Under the pieces are notes generated by a model. The model worked only from the letters and a program-made list of their open reading frames with translations. It did not search any database and had not been told where the DNA came from. A stretch of DNA of 64,000 bases, from positions 934,668-998,667 of the forward strand of contig NZ_OBEK01000002.1 in NCBI RefSeq assembly GCF_900215625.1, read 5' to 3'. Below are positions 1 through 8,104 of this stretch, piece after piece. The DNA is from Terribacillus aidingensis (GTDB lineage: Bacteria > Bacillota > Bacilli > Bacillales > Amphibacillaceae). Position 1 is the stretch's first letter; the number at the start of each line of letters is the position of its first letter. The position numbers were made by a program, and so were the translations under genes.

Positions 1-89
1 CCACTCGAACTGCTGCCTCCACCACTACAAGCAGCAAGCAGCAAAACCAAGATTATACCCCAAACAACCAATACTGACTTTCTTCTCAT
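1..89 (-). CDS. Truncated lipoprotein gene, N-terminal end only
   Basis: The reverse strand reads from an ATG at 89-87 off the left edge of the window. The first residues are MRRKSVLVV followed by a hydrophobic run ending in the lipobox LLAAC, then a Gly/Ser-rich linker (SGGGSSSS). This is the standard signal peptide and linker of a Gram-positive lipoprotein lipidated at the Cys. A purine-rich Shine-Dalgarno (AAGGGGG) lies upstream. A longer overlapping frame (25-276, minus) ends inside this signal peptide and is a shadow. The function cannot be told because the mature domain is outside the window. Confidence 0.75.
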   Translation of the reverse strand, partial: MRRKSVLVVWGIILVLLLAACSGGGSSSS

Positions 90-465
90 CCCACATCCCC
101 CTTGGTTTGTTATTGATGTAAGCGTTTACAATATTTAGTTTAGCAAAAGGGTGGGTAATTGGCATTACAGAAAACAGAGGTAAATGGTTAAAAATTGGAG
201 GAAGTGTTTTAAGCTGAGGAGGATAGTCACAATTCTTTAAAGCCGCAAAATCAATTGGATACTCGCACTGGTGCATTAAAACAAGCGCATGAAGAAGAAA
301 GAATTAACATTTACGCAAAAACGGATGGAATGTACTGCAATTCAGCGGAAGATAAATAATTAGTCCGATTCCAAAGTATTGGCAAAAAGGATAGCTGAAC
401 AGGATGAACACTTACAAAAAAGCAGATTACTTGAGGTTATTTTTAAGCCGGCTGCTTCGCTTTAT
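90..465. other. Gene-free stretch, nothing recognised
   Basis: AT-rich sequence with no open frame that has a Shine-Dalgarno and protein-like composition. A 24-codon plus-strand frame starting near 291 is too short and has no ribosome site, so I do not call it. The stretch holds the upstream region of the lipoprotein gene at the left edge. Confidence 0.4.
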
Positions 466-783
466 CTATCTAAAATACTTTCTAACCAGAATAGCATTTG
501 ATATAGAAACAATCGCTAAAACAACTATCCATCCATATAGAAATTTAGGGTTAATATTAAACTTTTCAATTACAATATAGAAACTTGAACTAAAAAGAAT
601 AGGACGCCCATTACGATTGAATAGGTCCCTTGTTGTTTTTTATATCCTTCTTTGCCCGTTACTTTCTCAAGTTTGTCAGTATAGCTCCACATTAGTAAAT
701 CTCCAGCCTTATCATTAATACGCATAACCCAACAGGACACATGCAATAGAAAAAATGTATAGTAAAAGTATCAAAAATCCCAT
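466..783 (-). pseudogene. Decayed small membrane protein, two frameshifts
   Basis: Three reverse-strand frames join into one plausible protein of about 105 residues. It begins at ATG 783-781 with a hydrophobic helix (MGFLILLLYIFSIACVLLGY). It shifts frame near 718 into INDKAGDLLMWSYTDKLEKV and a second hydrophobic stretch, then shifts again near 600 into SSFYIVIEKFNINPKF and a third helix, ending in ILVRKYFR and a TAG at 466-468. Each segment has protein-like composition in only one frame and the segments abut, which is what a degraded gene looks like. The family is not identified. Sequencing error is an alternative, though two independent shifts make decay likelier. Confidence 0.6.
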
Positions 784-1083
784 GAGATAGAAGCTCCTTT
801 CACTCCTACATGTACCCGATATTTGTTTAGGAATACATCGCTCTAATAGTTTCTATTATTAGAGAAGGATGCGAGCATTATTACATGCTTACCATGCGTA
901 ATTAATGATGGTTTGCACATGTTCACTTAGTATCAAAAAACAACCTTCTGCAGAAAGCCACTATTAATACCTGCTTCTTTTCCAATCGTTATAAGAGTCT
1001 ATAATCGGCATGTATTAACGATCATACTAATTATGGTTAAAACCAACTAAATAACAACGGATAACCCTATTTACTCAAACAAA
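784..1083. other. Gene-free stretch, nothing recognised
   Basis: About 300 bases of AT-rich DNA between the decayed membrane gene and the tRNA terminator. A Shine-Dalgarno-like GGAG just upstream of 783 (reverse strand) belongs to the decayed gene. No coding frame, RNA gene or repeat was recognised. Confidence 0.4.
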
Positions 1084-1124
1084 AAGGAAGCTGACACAGA
1101 GTTATCATCTGTGTCAGCTTCCTT
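1084..1124 (-). terminator. Rho-independent terminator of the tRNA operon
   Basis: A perfect 17-bp inverted repeat (1084-1100 with 1108-1124) and a 7-base loop, followed on the reverse strand by a T-rich run. It sits immediately downstream of the two reverse-strand tRNA genes. Confidence 0.9.
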
Positions 1125-1133
1125 TTCAATTAG

Positions 1134-1207
1134 CGTCCCAAGAGGGATTCGAACCCCCGACCCACAGCTTAGAAGGCTGTTGCTCTATCCAGCTGAGCTA
1201 TTGGGAC
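1134..1207 (-). tRNA. tRNA-Arg (anticodon UCU)
   Basis: The reverse strand folds as a 74-nt cloverleaf. The acceptor GTCCCAA pairs with TTGGGAC, the anticodon stem ACAGC/GCTGT encloses loop CTTCTAA (anticodon TCT), and the T arm has GGTTCGAATCC. The CCA end is not encoded. It reads AGA arginine codons and is co-transcribed with the tRNA-Gly four bases upstream. Confidence 0.95.
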
Positions 1208-1211
1208 ATGG

Positions 1212-1282
1212 AGCGGGTGAAGGGAATCGAACCCTCGACATCAGCTTGGAAGGCTGAGGTTTTACCACTAAACTACACCCGC
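1212..1282 (-). tRNA. tRNA-Gly (anticodon UCC)
   Basis: A 71-nt cloverleaf on the reverse strand. The acceptor GCGGGTG pairs with CACCCGC, the anticodon stem TCAGC/GCTGA encloses loop CTTCCAA (anticodon TCC), the T arm has GGTTCGATTCC, and the discriminator is T, common in bacterial tRNA-Gly. CCA is not encoded. It is first in the two-tRNA unit. Confidence 0.95.
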
Positions 1283-1373
1283 GTAATACGTTTATGTATG
1301 TTGTCCTCTCTTAAGGACAAGATTAATAATACACGATATGGTTCTAATCGTCAATAGTTTTTTTAGATTTTAA

Positions 1374-1401
1374 AAATTGCTCCAGTTTCCCGGAGCAATT
1401 T
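1374..1401 (-). terminator. Terminator after the CtaM-like gene
   Basis: A 10-bp perfect stem (1374-1383 with 1392-1401) and an 8-base loop, with a T run on the reverse strand. It ends transcription of the DUF420 gene that stops at 1404. Confidence 0.85.
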
Positions 1402-1403
1402 CA

Positions 1404-1958
1404 TTAATAATACGGGCGGATCATTAGGTAAACGATGACGCCTGTCAGGCTGACATAAAGCCATAATGGCATTGTCCAGCGAGCAATCTTACGGTGCTTT
1501 GGCACGTCCATGTTCCAAGCACGCGTAATCGATGCAAGAGCTAGCGGTACGATAACTGCTGCCAGCACGATATGCGTGATTAAGATAAAGAAGTAAATTG
1601 GACGGATAATACCTTCCCCGCCGAAGGATGAATCTCCAGCTAAGTAGTGATATGACACGTAAGACACTAAGAACAATGTCGTTGTAATAAACGCTGCGTA
1701 AATGAAGCGCTTATGCCAAATAATTTTCTTCTTCATGATGAAGATCAGTGCCAACAGCAGGAAGATGAACGTAAAACTGTTGAATATTGCGTTCAGCATC
1801 GGCAGGATGTGTACATCGAATAAATCGAAGTTTTCGACAGGCGGTAAGCCGCTCAATACAACAACCAATCCATCAATAATGATAGTCAGCCAAATGACAA
1901 GCGGACGATAATTGCGTTTTTTATGATTTGGTTTATAACCGAAATCGGATTCATTCAT
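1404..1958 (-). CDS. DUF420 membrane protein (CtaM/YozB-like)
   Basis: A 184-residue integral membrane protein with about five hydrophobic helices. Several membrane-embedded or loop histidines are visible (DVHILP near 50, WHKRF near 82, YVSYHYL near 104, ITHIVLA near 129, PKHRKIARW near 155), the pattern of the DUF420 family. In Staphylococcus the family member CtaM is needed to mature the haem of cytochrome aa3 oxidase; B. subtilis YozB is the homologue. A role in cytochrome oxidase assembly is inferred from the family. The start ATG is preceded by AGAGGTGA. The gene is monocistronic with its own terminator. No oxidase genes are nearby. Confidence 0.85.
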   Translation of the reverse strand: MNESDFGYKPNHKKRNYRPLVIWLTIIIDGLVVVLSGLPPVENFDLFDVHILPMLNAIFNSFTFIFLLLALIFIMKKKIIWHKRFIYAAFITTTLFLVSYVSYHYLAGDSSFGGEGIIRPIYFFILITHIVLAAVIVPLALASITRAWNMDVPKHRKIARWTMPLWLYVSLTGVIVYLMIRPYY

Positions 1959-2048
1959 TCAGAATCACCTCTATTCGTAACATTACACTAGTATAACGTA
2001 AGTTCGAGGTAATTCGGCAAGCAAAACGTTACAATTTTTTGTCCGGAA

Positions 2049-2561
2049 TCAGCTGAACGTAACAGATTTCTCCAGTTCCTGCACTTCTTTTCCATCCATT
2101 GTGTAAAAACGGACGGTCGCAATTTTGTCTTCGTAGGACAGCATGCAGTAAGTCGGATGCGGCGATTGCTTTGGCAGCCGGATGCTTCCCGGATTGATGT
2201 AAAGCCGGCTATTGATCACATCTGCTCTCGCTACATGGGAATGTCCGTAGCAAACTATTTTCGCATCCTTTTCCATCGCCAGCTGTTCCAAAGAACGCAG
2301 ACTGGATTTCACCCCGTATAAATGACCGTGTGTGATTAAGATTGGTAAATCGTCAACAGTAAGCTGCTCTACTTCGGGATATGCTCTGTCAAAATCACAA
2401 TTACCCGCTACACGGTAATACCCTTCCATTTCCGGCGCGTCAAAGGGCAGCTCGGAATCACCGCAGTGAATGCTTCCGATAACCTCCTCTTCATGACGCT
2501 GTTTCAGCAGTGCTACCTCTGATGTGAGTCCATGACTATCACTCGTGATTAATAGCTTCAT
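2049..2561 (-). CDS. ysnB: Metallophosphoesterase, YfcE/MJ0936 type
   Basis: 170 residues spanning a compact calcineurin-like phosphoesterase. The metal-binding motifs appear in order: SDSHG (D8, H10), HCGDSE (about 33-36), AGNCD (about 53-56), ITHGH (about 77-80) and YGHSH (about 105-109). Members hydrolyse phosphodiesters with Mn/Ni-type metals; the natural substrate in Bacillus is not settled. It follows rdgB by 9 bases and is transcribed with it, the order ysnA-ysnB known from B. subtilis. The Shine-Dalgarno is GGGAGATAG directly before ATG. Confidence 0.92.
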   Translation of the reverse strand: MKLLITSDSHGLTSEVALLKQRHEEEVIGSIHCGDSELPFDAPEMEGYYRVAGNCDFDRAYPEVEQLTVDDLPILITHGHLYGVKSSLRSLEQLAMEKDAKIVCYGHSHVARADVINSRLYINPGSIRLPKQSPHPTYCMLSYEDKIATVRFYTMDGKEVQELEKSVTFS

Positions 2562-2570
2562 CTATCTCCC

Positions 2571-3170
2571 TCACTTCGCTTGTTCATTCAGCCATTTTTC
2601 CAAATGTACCATCGCTTGTTTGCGGTGGCTGATTTGGTTTTTCTCAGCTGGCTCTAGCTGCGCCATCGTTTTCTCATAGCCTTCGGGCTGGAAGACTGGG
2701 TCGTAACCGAAACCGTGTTCACCTTGCGGAACTTCGGTAATGACACCTTCCACATGACCTCGTGCGTAAAATGTTTCTTTACCAGGCTGCGAAACAGCAA
2801 GTACACAGACAAATCGCGCCGTGCGCTCAGCTGCCGGAACACCCTGCAGCTCTTCTAGCACTTTATCCATATTCGCTTGATCACTCTTTGCTTCTCCGGC
2901 ATAACGAGCAGAATAAACACCCGGGCGACCTTCCAAAGCATCAATTTCCAAACCGGAATCATCGGCGAGAACCGGAACTTGCAGGAAGCCCGCTATCGTT
3001 TCTGCTTTTAAGGCTGCGTTTTCCTCAAATGTTGTACCCGTTTCTTCGACATCATCAAATTGCTTGTCTAATTCATCGAGACCATACGCTGTCATGTCAT
3101 ATTGCTCGAAGAAAGCTTTAAATTCTTTTAGTTTTCCAGCATTTTTTGTTGCGATGATTATTTTATTCAT
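2571..3170 (-). CDS. rdgB: XTP/dITP diphosphatase (HAM1/RdgB)
   Basis: 199 residues, the usual length of the family. It cleaves non-canonical purine triphosphates (dITP, XTP) to monophosphates plus pyrophosphate, keeping deaminated bases out of DNA. Family signatures are the N-terminal IATKNAGKLKEF (nucleotide binding), DDSGLEIDAL near 70 (catalytic Asp), GVYSARYAGE near 84, and HGFGYDPVFQPEGY near 153 with SHRKQA near 181. The start ATG has a good GGAGGT site. In B. subtilis the RNase PH gene rph lies directly upstream; here it is absent and rdgB has its own promoter. Confidence 0.95.
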   Translation of the reverse strand: MNKIIIATKNAGKLKEFKAFFEQYDMTAYGLDELDKQFDDVEETGTTFEENAALKAETIAGFLQVPVLADDSGLEIDALEGRPGVYSARYAGEAKSDQANMDKVLEELQGVPAAERTARFVCVLAVSQPGKETFYARGHVEGVITEVPQGEHGFGYDPVFQPEGYEKTMAQLEPAEKNQISHRKQAMVHLEKWLNEQAK

Positions 3171-3251
3171 GGTAATACCTCCATTAAACGTAACTATGTT
3201 TCTGCACCCTAATTTGAAACTTGCTAAATATTATGTAATTCCTACTTCTAA

Positions 3252-3281
3252 AGTATATCCTTCTACCCGCTATCATTGCAA
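3252..3281 (-). promoter_or_regulatory. Sigma-A-type promoter of rdgB-ysnB
   Basis: On the reverse strand TTGCAA (3281-3276), an 18-bp spacer, then TATACT (3257-3252), about 80 bases upstream of the rdgB start and downstream of the gerM terminator. Confidence 0.6.
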
Positions 3282-3307
3282 AAGTTCCGTGATTCTTTTC
3301 ATGCACA

Positions 3308-3336
3308 AAAAAGCCCGGTCAGCCGACCGGACTTTT
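3308..3336 (-). terminator. Terminator of gerM
   Basis: A GC-rich stem (CCGGTC/GACCGG extended by AAGxC) with tetraloop-like AGCC and a reverse-strand run of six T. It lies seven bases beyond the gerM stop. Confidence 0.85.
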
Positions 3337-3342
3337 CCAAAC

Positions 3343-4527
3343 TTATAATTTCTCCGCTGGTACGTATTGCTCTCTTGTCACAGGTTCCGCGTATGCTTCG
3401 CCTTGTTCATTGAACACTTCTTCTACGCCTTCTACTTTCACGTTTACAGCTTCAACGTCTGTCATTTCCGTTAAGCTCATTACGAGCGTTTCCATCAGCT
3501 GATCAGAGATTGCCGCTTCGTCTGCGTTGCTCAACACTTCTTTGTTGAATTCTAGGTTAAGTACGCCATCTTTCAAAGTTGGTTCAGATGTTAAAGCTGA
3601 GCCAGTGTTAAATACGTTGGAAAGGCTGCTGTCCATAGCTGGACCGTCAATCAATGATTTAACAATTGCTTCGTAATCATTATCGGCGTTGCTGCTAATA
3701 CGCTCTGTGACTGGCACTTCATACGCTGCGCCGTCCACCGCTTCTGCTGGGAAGTATAGTGTCACAGATTTACTATCAACTGTTGTAATACCATTGTCCA
3801 TCAAGTTAATACCGTCAGCACGAGATAAGCTCTTGCCAATTGGCGTACCATCGACTGGCATTTTCGCCAATTCTTGGCCTTCTACACGGACAGAAACATT
3901 TTTTACATTTTCAAACTGTGTGAGTGTGTACGTAATCGACTCAAGAATTTTCTTCTCGTTTGCAGCTTGGTACTCATTGAATTCTTTCGAGAAGTCGACT
4001 ACTAAAGTGCCGTCTTTCTTGGCATCAATGCCGTTGATCGTTGTGCCAGCTGGCAATACAGCCTGGAACCCGTTTGGAAGCATGTCCGTTACAGGGCCGT
4101 CTTTTACGAGGTATTCTAATGTTTCTTTGGCTACTTCATTCGTCTGCGGCAATTCAAATGTCATCGGTACTACCATGTTATTTGCATCCATAAGGAATAG
4201 CTGGCGTTTGGCAGTAGCAGATTCAGCGGCTTCCCCTTTGTTCGTTTCATCTTCAGGCTGCTTTTCTTCACCTTCTGCTGGTTCTTCGCCTTCAGCAGGT
4301 GCTTCTTCATTTGCTGAAGTTTCATCTTCAACAGATGTTTCTCCCTCTGCTGGCGCTGCGTCTGTTGCGCCTGGCTCAAGTGCACTTTCTTCCAGCTTGT
4401 CCACATATGTTGTATCCTGCGGCACGTCTACTTCATCGATTGCTTGCTCTCCTTTTAAAGAACATCCGGCCAGTAAAATGGAAAGGCCTATTACGCTAGT
4501 GAAAAGACCTGCAATTTTCTTATTCAT
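3343..4527 (-). CDS. gerM: Spore germination lipoprotein GerM
   Basis: A lipoprotein with two GerMN domains, a family needed for cortex formation and germination; it is expected on the membrane or mother-cell side of the developing spore. I start it at ATG 4527-4525 (394 residues), which has an upstream GGGGGAAG site and gives a clean signal peptide (MNKKIAGLFTSV) ending in LLAGC. A further upstream ATG at 4563 would put 12 extra residues before the signal. After the lipobox comes an acidic Glu/Pro/Ala linker of about 75 residues, longer and more repetitive than I expect for the family. The two repeats follow at about 105-225 and 255-375. It is upstream of rdgB, as in B. subtilis apart from the missing rph. 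Confidence 0.9.
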   Translation of the reverse strand: MNKKIAGLFTSVIGLSILLAGCSLKGEQAIDEVDVPQDTTYVDKLEESALEPGATDAAPAEGETSVEDETSANEEAPAEGEEPAEGEEKQPEDETNKGEAAESATAKRQLFLMDANNMVVPMTFELPQTNEVAKETLEYLVKDGPVTDMLPNGFQAVLPAGTTINGIDAKKDGTLVVDFSKEFNEYQAANEKKILESITYTLTQFENVKNVSVRVEGQELAKMPVDGTPIGKSLSRADGINLMDNGITTVDSKSVTLYFPAEAVDGAAYEVPVTERISSNADNDYEAIVKSLIDGPAMDSSLSNVFNTGSALTSEPTLKDGVLNLEFNKEVLSNADEAAISDQLMETLVMSLTEMTDVEAVNVKVEGVEEVFNEQGEAYAEPVTREQYVPAEKL

Positions 4528-4599
4528 ACGCACTTCTTCCCCCTTGATGGTTTGTACTATCATGTATACGAGCCATCAAAGGATTTAGACCATCTTTAT

Positions 4600-5415
4600 T
4601 TAGATTGAGTGTGATTGGCCGAATTTAATTCTGCCTACTTCCGTAACAGGACGCTGCAGCCACATATTTGCGATCTTCATGAACAGATGTGTATCACCTG
4701 TTGCGTAGAATTGATGGGAAACAGGACGTGTTCCTTCATATAGTTTTCGTTTGAAACCGAGAATGGCACTTATTTCCCTTGCTGTTTCATCCCCAGAATT
4801 AATAACGTCTACCTGATCTCCAACAACTTCCTCAATTACAGATTTGATGAGCGGGTAATGCGTGCAGCCAAGAATGAGCGTGTCCATCTGTTTCCAATTT
4901 TCTAACGGCTTCAATGCCTCTTTGACAACCTGATGTGCAAGCTGTCCAGAAATGACGCCCTTTTCTACCATCGGCGCAAACGTCGGACAAGCAAGTCCTT
5001 CAATCTCCAGCTCGCTATTGATATTTTTAAGCGCTTTACGGTACGCATTGCTGCGAATGGTGCCTTCTGTACCAAGAACGCCTATATGATTTGTTTTCGT
5101 TGTTTTTATTGCTGCTCGTGCGCCTGGTTCAATAACACCGACGACTGGTATATCCAGCTTCTGCTTCAGCTCTTCCAATGTAAAAGCTGTCGCTGTGTTA
5201 CAAGCAATCACAAGCATCTTAATGTTCTTCTCCAGGAGGAAATTCACCATATCCCAAGTATATTCCACGACTTCCTCTTCTGGCCGCGGACCGTATGGAC
5301 AGCGCAGCGTATCACCTACGTAAATAAGGTTCTCTTTTGGCAGCTGCCGCATTAATTCTCTGGCAACCGTCAGTCCCCCTACTCCTGAATCGATGACCCC
5401 AATTGGATAATCCAC
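4600..5415 (-). CDS. racE: Glutamate racemase
   Basis: 271 residues. It converts L-glutamate to D-glutamate for peptidoglycan and, where present, poly-gamma-glutamate. The two catalytic cysteines sit in ACNTAT (C72) and GCTHYP (C184, with H186). The N-terminal DSGVGGLTV and YVGDTLRCPYG motifs are intact. Translation starts at GTG with AGGAGATAAAC upstream. It follows the MarR gene by two bases, so the two are translationally linked; the order ysmB-racE-gerM is the B. subtilis one. Confidence 0.95.
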   Translation of the reverse strand: MDYPIGVIDSGVGGLTVARELMRQLPKENLIYVGDTLRCPYGPRPEEEVVEYTWDMVNFLLEKNIKMLVIACNTATAFTLEELKQKLDIPVVGVIEPGARAAIKTTKTNHIGVLGTEGTIRSNAYRKALKNINSELEIEGLACPTFAPMVEKGVISGQLAHQVVKEALKPLENWKQMDTLILGCTHYPLIKSVIEEVVGDQVDVINSGDETAREISAILGFKRKLYEGTRPVSHQFYATGDTHLFMKIANMWLQRPVTEVGRIKFGQSHSI

Positions 5416-5417
5416 GT

Positions 5418-5900
5418 TTATCTCCTCTTTTTCTTCTCTGTTTTAGCCTCTAGCTGTTCGTAATCATTCATTTTACCGTGTAACTTATGTAAGAGCAACT
5501 GCAGCTGATCTGCTTCCTCCGGTGAAAAAGTTTCCAGCAGGTTTCCGAGATAAGCTTGCCGTTTCTTAATCACTTCTGTAATGATTTGCTCTCCCTTTTC
5601 CAGGATATGCACACGCACGATGCGCCGGTCCTTCTCGTCACGCACTCGCTTTACCAGTTCGTTTTTCTCCAGCCGGTCCACGATATCTGTCGTTGTACTA
5701 ATAGCGAGCTTAATTGTTTGAGATAGTTCTCCTGTTGTCAAATCTCCTTTGTCTGCCAGCCATTGCAACGCGACGAATTGCGGTGCCGTGATTGGATACT
5801 GCAGCAAAATCTCCCGTCCTTTTTGCTTGATAATCGCAGCAATGTGCCGCAATTCTTTTTCAATGGCTGCAATCCGTTCGGCTGTCAGTGTGTCGTGCAC
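5418..5900 (-). CDS. ysmB: MarR-family transcriptional regulator
   Basis: 160 residues with a central winged helix-turn-helix: GELSQTIKLAISTTTDIVDRL (about 78-98) is the recognition region, followed by the wing VRDEKDRRIVRVHILEKGE containing the conserved DxRxxxxxLT-like motif. Flanking helices would dimerise. It starts at GTG with a GGGGG site. It sits directly before racE and is the positional equivalent of B. subtilis ysmB. The ligand and targets are unknown. No operator was recognised upstream. Confidence 0.88.
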   Translation of the reverse strand: MHDTLTAERIAAIEKELRHIAAIIKQKGREILLQYPITAPQFVALQWLADKGDLTTGELSQTIKLAISTTTDIVDRLEKNELVKRVRDEKDRRIVRVHILEKGEQIITEVIKKRQAYLGNLLETFSPEEADQLQLLLHKLHGKMNDYEQLEAKTEKKKRR

Positions 5901-5915
5901 GTTCCATTCCCCCTG

Positions 5916-7397
5916 CTACTTCTTCATTAAAATATTCCGACGTAAATATTTCGCCAGTTTTTTCTTATATTGTAAGGAAATCATGATATACAACGTATCG
6001 CCGGCTTCAATGACTGTTTGGCCGTTTGGAGAAATAATCTCCCCATTTCGGAGAATGGCGTTAATTAAAGTTGTTTCTGGCAAGTCAAGATCTTCCAGTG
6101 ATTTACCAGTAATTTCATTTAGTTCGGTTGGTTTATATTCTACCATCTCAAGATTATTTCGTCCCATGCTGATCAATTCAAGTGTTTCAATTTCATTCGT
6201 TGTTTGTGGTTCCACTAACTTCAATTTTGTTGCGAGTGCAGTAACTGTAGACCCTTGCAGAACGGTTGACAGCAGTACGACGAAAAAGACAGCATTAAAA
6301 ATGAGCTGACTGTTCTCTATACCAGCAATTAACGGGAAGAGAGCCAACACAATTGGCACAGCCCCTTTTAACCCAGCCCAGGAAATGAACAGTTTTTCTT
6401 TCGCAGAGTATTTGAAGCGAATAAGACTGAGGAAAGTCGCCAGCGGCCGCGCTAAGAAAATCAGCACAAGTGATAGCAGGAAGCCTTTTAACATCAGACT
6501 CGGTAAAAACAGCTCTGATGGGAAAACGAACAAACCGAGCAATACGAACATGCTAATCTGCATCAGCCAGCCGAAGCCTTCGTTAAAACGAATGATAGCA
6601 CGGCGATAGGTAATTTCCGCATTACCGATATACAGGGCACTTACATACACAGCTAATAAGCCGGATGCATGGAAAAGCGAAGTAATGCCATAGCTTGCCA
6701 ACGCAAAAGAAAGTGCAAACAATGGATAAAGTCCGCTCGTATCCAAATTGATTCGATTGATTGCTGTAACGGCAATAAAACCGATTAGCAGCCCCATCGC
6801 GGCACCAGCACCCATTTCCCATATAAAGCTGCCAATCATTGAAACGACGCTGGACCCATGTCCGCTAATTAATTCAATACAAGTGATAGTTAAAAACATT
6901 GCCATCGGGTCGTTTGTACCAGATTCCGCTTCCAGTGTGGAGGTAAGTTTTTCTTTCACATTTTGTCCTTTCAAGACAGAAAAGACAGCAGCAGCGTCCG
7001 TTGAACCGACAATAGATCCAATCAATACGGACTCCAGCCACGGCAAATTAAATATGTAACGTGCAGCAACTGCTACGATTGCAGATGTCAGTAATACACC
7101 TATTGTAGACATTGTAATGGCCGGAGCAAGCGCCGGCTTCATTGTATGCCAGTTTGCATGCAAACCACCTTCAAACAAAATAACAATCAGCGCAAAAATA
7201 CCGATTCCTTCCGCTAAATATACATTATCAAAATATACTAGACCGAAACCATCGCTCCCAACAATCATACCGACTGCGATAAACAGAACGAGTGCCGGAA
7301 CACCGAACCTAGTCGAAAATTTCGTCACCACAACACTCACAACGAGCAGCAGCGCGAACAGAAAGATGAATTGATTTGTTACCACATAATCCTGCAT
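5916..7397 (-). CDS. CPA1-type K+(Na+)/H+ antiporter with TrkA-C domain
   Basis: About 493 residues. The first 390 form 12-13 membrane helices of the Na+/H+ exchanger fold; GSTDAAAVFSVL near 130 and ESGTNDPMAMFLT near 158 are the ion-binding motifs of NhaP/CvrA-type carriers. A cytoplasmic RCK_C (TrkA-C) domain occupies about 410-490 and would bind a regulatory nucleotide or ion. It exports cations in exchange for protons across the cytoplasmic membrane, for pH and salt homeostasis. I start at the second of two close ATGs (7397), six bases from AGGGGG. It is an insertion relative to B. subtilis, where gerE follows ysmB. Confidence 0.88.
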   Translation of the reverse strand: MQDYVVTNQFIFLFALLLVVSVVVTKFSTRFGVPALVLFIAVGMIVGSDGFGLVYFDNVYLAEGIGIFALIVILFEGGLHANWHTMKPALAPAITMSTIGVLLTSAIVAVAARYIFNLPWLESVLIGSIVGSTDAAAVFSVLKGQNVKEKLTSTLEAESGTNDPMAMFLTITCIELISGHGSSVVSMIGSFIWEMGAGAAMGLLIGFIAVTAINRINLDTSGLYPLFALSFALASYGITSLFHASGLLAVYVSALYIGNAEITYRRAIIRFNEGFGWLMQISMFVLLGLFVFPSELFLPSLMLKGFLLSLVLIFLARPLATFLSLIRFKYSAKEKLFISWAGLKGAVPIVLALFPLIAGIENSQLIFNAVFFVVLLSTVLQGSTVTALATKLKLVEPQTTNEIETLELISMGRNNLEMVEYKPTELNEITGKSLEDLDLPETTLINAILRNGEIISPNGQTVIEAGDTLYIMISLQYKKKLAKYLRRNILMKK

Positions 7398-7505
7398 GTA
7401 CATCCCCCTACAACTTCTCGAGCTTTTTATAACTTTTTTATTATACCCTTTATGATACCTTCAAAAACGTATACCTGCATGGAAAACGTCCTATTTACCC
7501 GGAAC

Positions 7506-7531
7506 AAAAAAACCGACACACGCGCGTCGGC
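7506..7531 (-). terminator. Terminator after the 148-residue orphan gene
   Basis: Stem CCGAC/GTCGG (7513-7517 with 7526-7530) followed on the reverse strand by seven T. It lies just downstream of the gene ending at 7547. Confidence 0.75.
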
Positions 7532-7546
7532 TGTTTGTCTGCTTCT

Positions 7547-7993
7547 TTATTTAAACAAAGGGCTGAATGTATACGAGCGAAACAGCTCCGAAAAAGAAGA
7601 TACCGGCAAATCACGATAAGCAACGGTACGGCATCCGTTGATGCTGACCAAGATGCAGTTCTGCTCTTCATCATAACGGCTGACTACTGTATTTCCCTTC
7701 TTCATCGCCCACTTTTCAAAATCCGCCGGCGGAGAGCTACCAAGCTGTGTTTCCTGAAACTGTGCAATTGCGCACTCTGCACCGCTGTAGTGTAAAGCTA
7801 TCTCCTCAACAGATAAACTGTACAACGCCGCGAACGGCTGCATCACAATCGGATCATCTTCATCAGACATGTAGAATTCCCCTGCGCCTGTTTGCTGCAC
7901 AAAGGCTTCACGAACATCTTTGAAAATTTGCTGCTGCATTTTTGGCAATGCTGCAATGACTGGAGCGACAGACAGACTTTTCACAATTTCCAT
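7547..7993 (-). CDS. Hypothetical protein, 148 residues
   Basis: I do not recognise the family. The protein is soluble, mildly acidic and has no signal peptide or membrane helix. The N-terminal half is rich in Gln/Ala and likely helical (PKMQQQIFKDVREAFVQQTG), with an acidic patch YMSDEDDP near 43. The C-terminal half looks beta-rich (NTVVSRYDEEQNCILVSING). An excellent GGAGGG site precedes the ATG and it has its own terminator, so I take it as a real gene. Neighbours (antiporter downstream, Gly-rich membrane peptide upstream) do not suggest a role. Confidence 0.75.
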   Translation of the reverse strand: MEIVKSLSVAPVIAALPKMQQQIFKDVREAFVQQTGAGEFYMSDEDDPIVMQPFAALYSLSVEEIALHYSGAECAIAQFQETQLGSSPPADFEKWAMKKGNTVVSRYDEEQNCILVSINGCRTVAYRDLPVSSFSELFRSYTFSPLFK

Positions 7994-8104
7994 GGAAAAC
8001 CCTCCTTTTCTGTACAGTTTCGACAGAACAGGAGGGATACCTGCAAAACTTTGGTGAAAACCCAGATTAACTGCTAATTTAAACAGACTGAACGATTATC
8101 ATCG

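Noticed and set aside
25-276. Reverse-strand frame of 83 codons at the left edge
   Set aside because: No ribosome site and unusual composition; it overlaps a lipoprotein start with a clear signal peptide in another frame.
1084-1124. Possible CRISPR-like or mobile-element inverted repeat
   Set aside because: A single hairpin with a T run directly behind tRNA genes is a terminator; no second copy or spacer array was seen anywhere in the window.
3689-4588. Plus-strand frame of 299 codons opposite gerM
   Set aside because: Ser-rich antisense shadow caused by the codon composition of gerM; gerM has domains, signal peptide, ribosome site and terminator.
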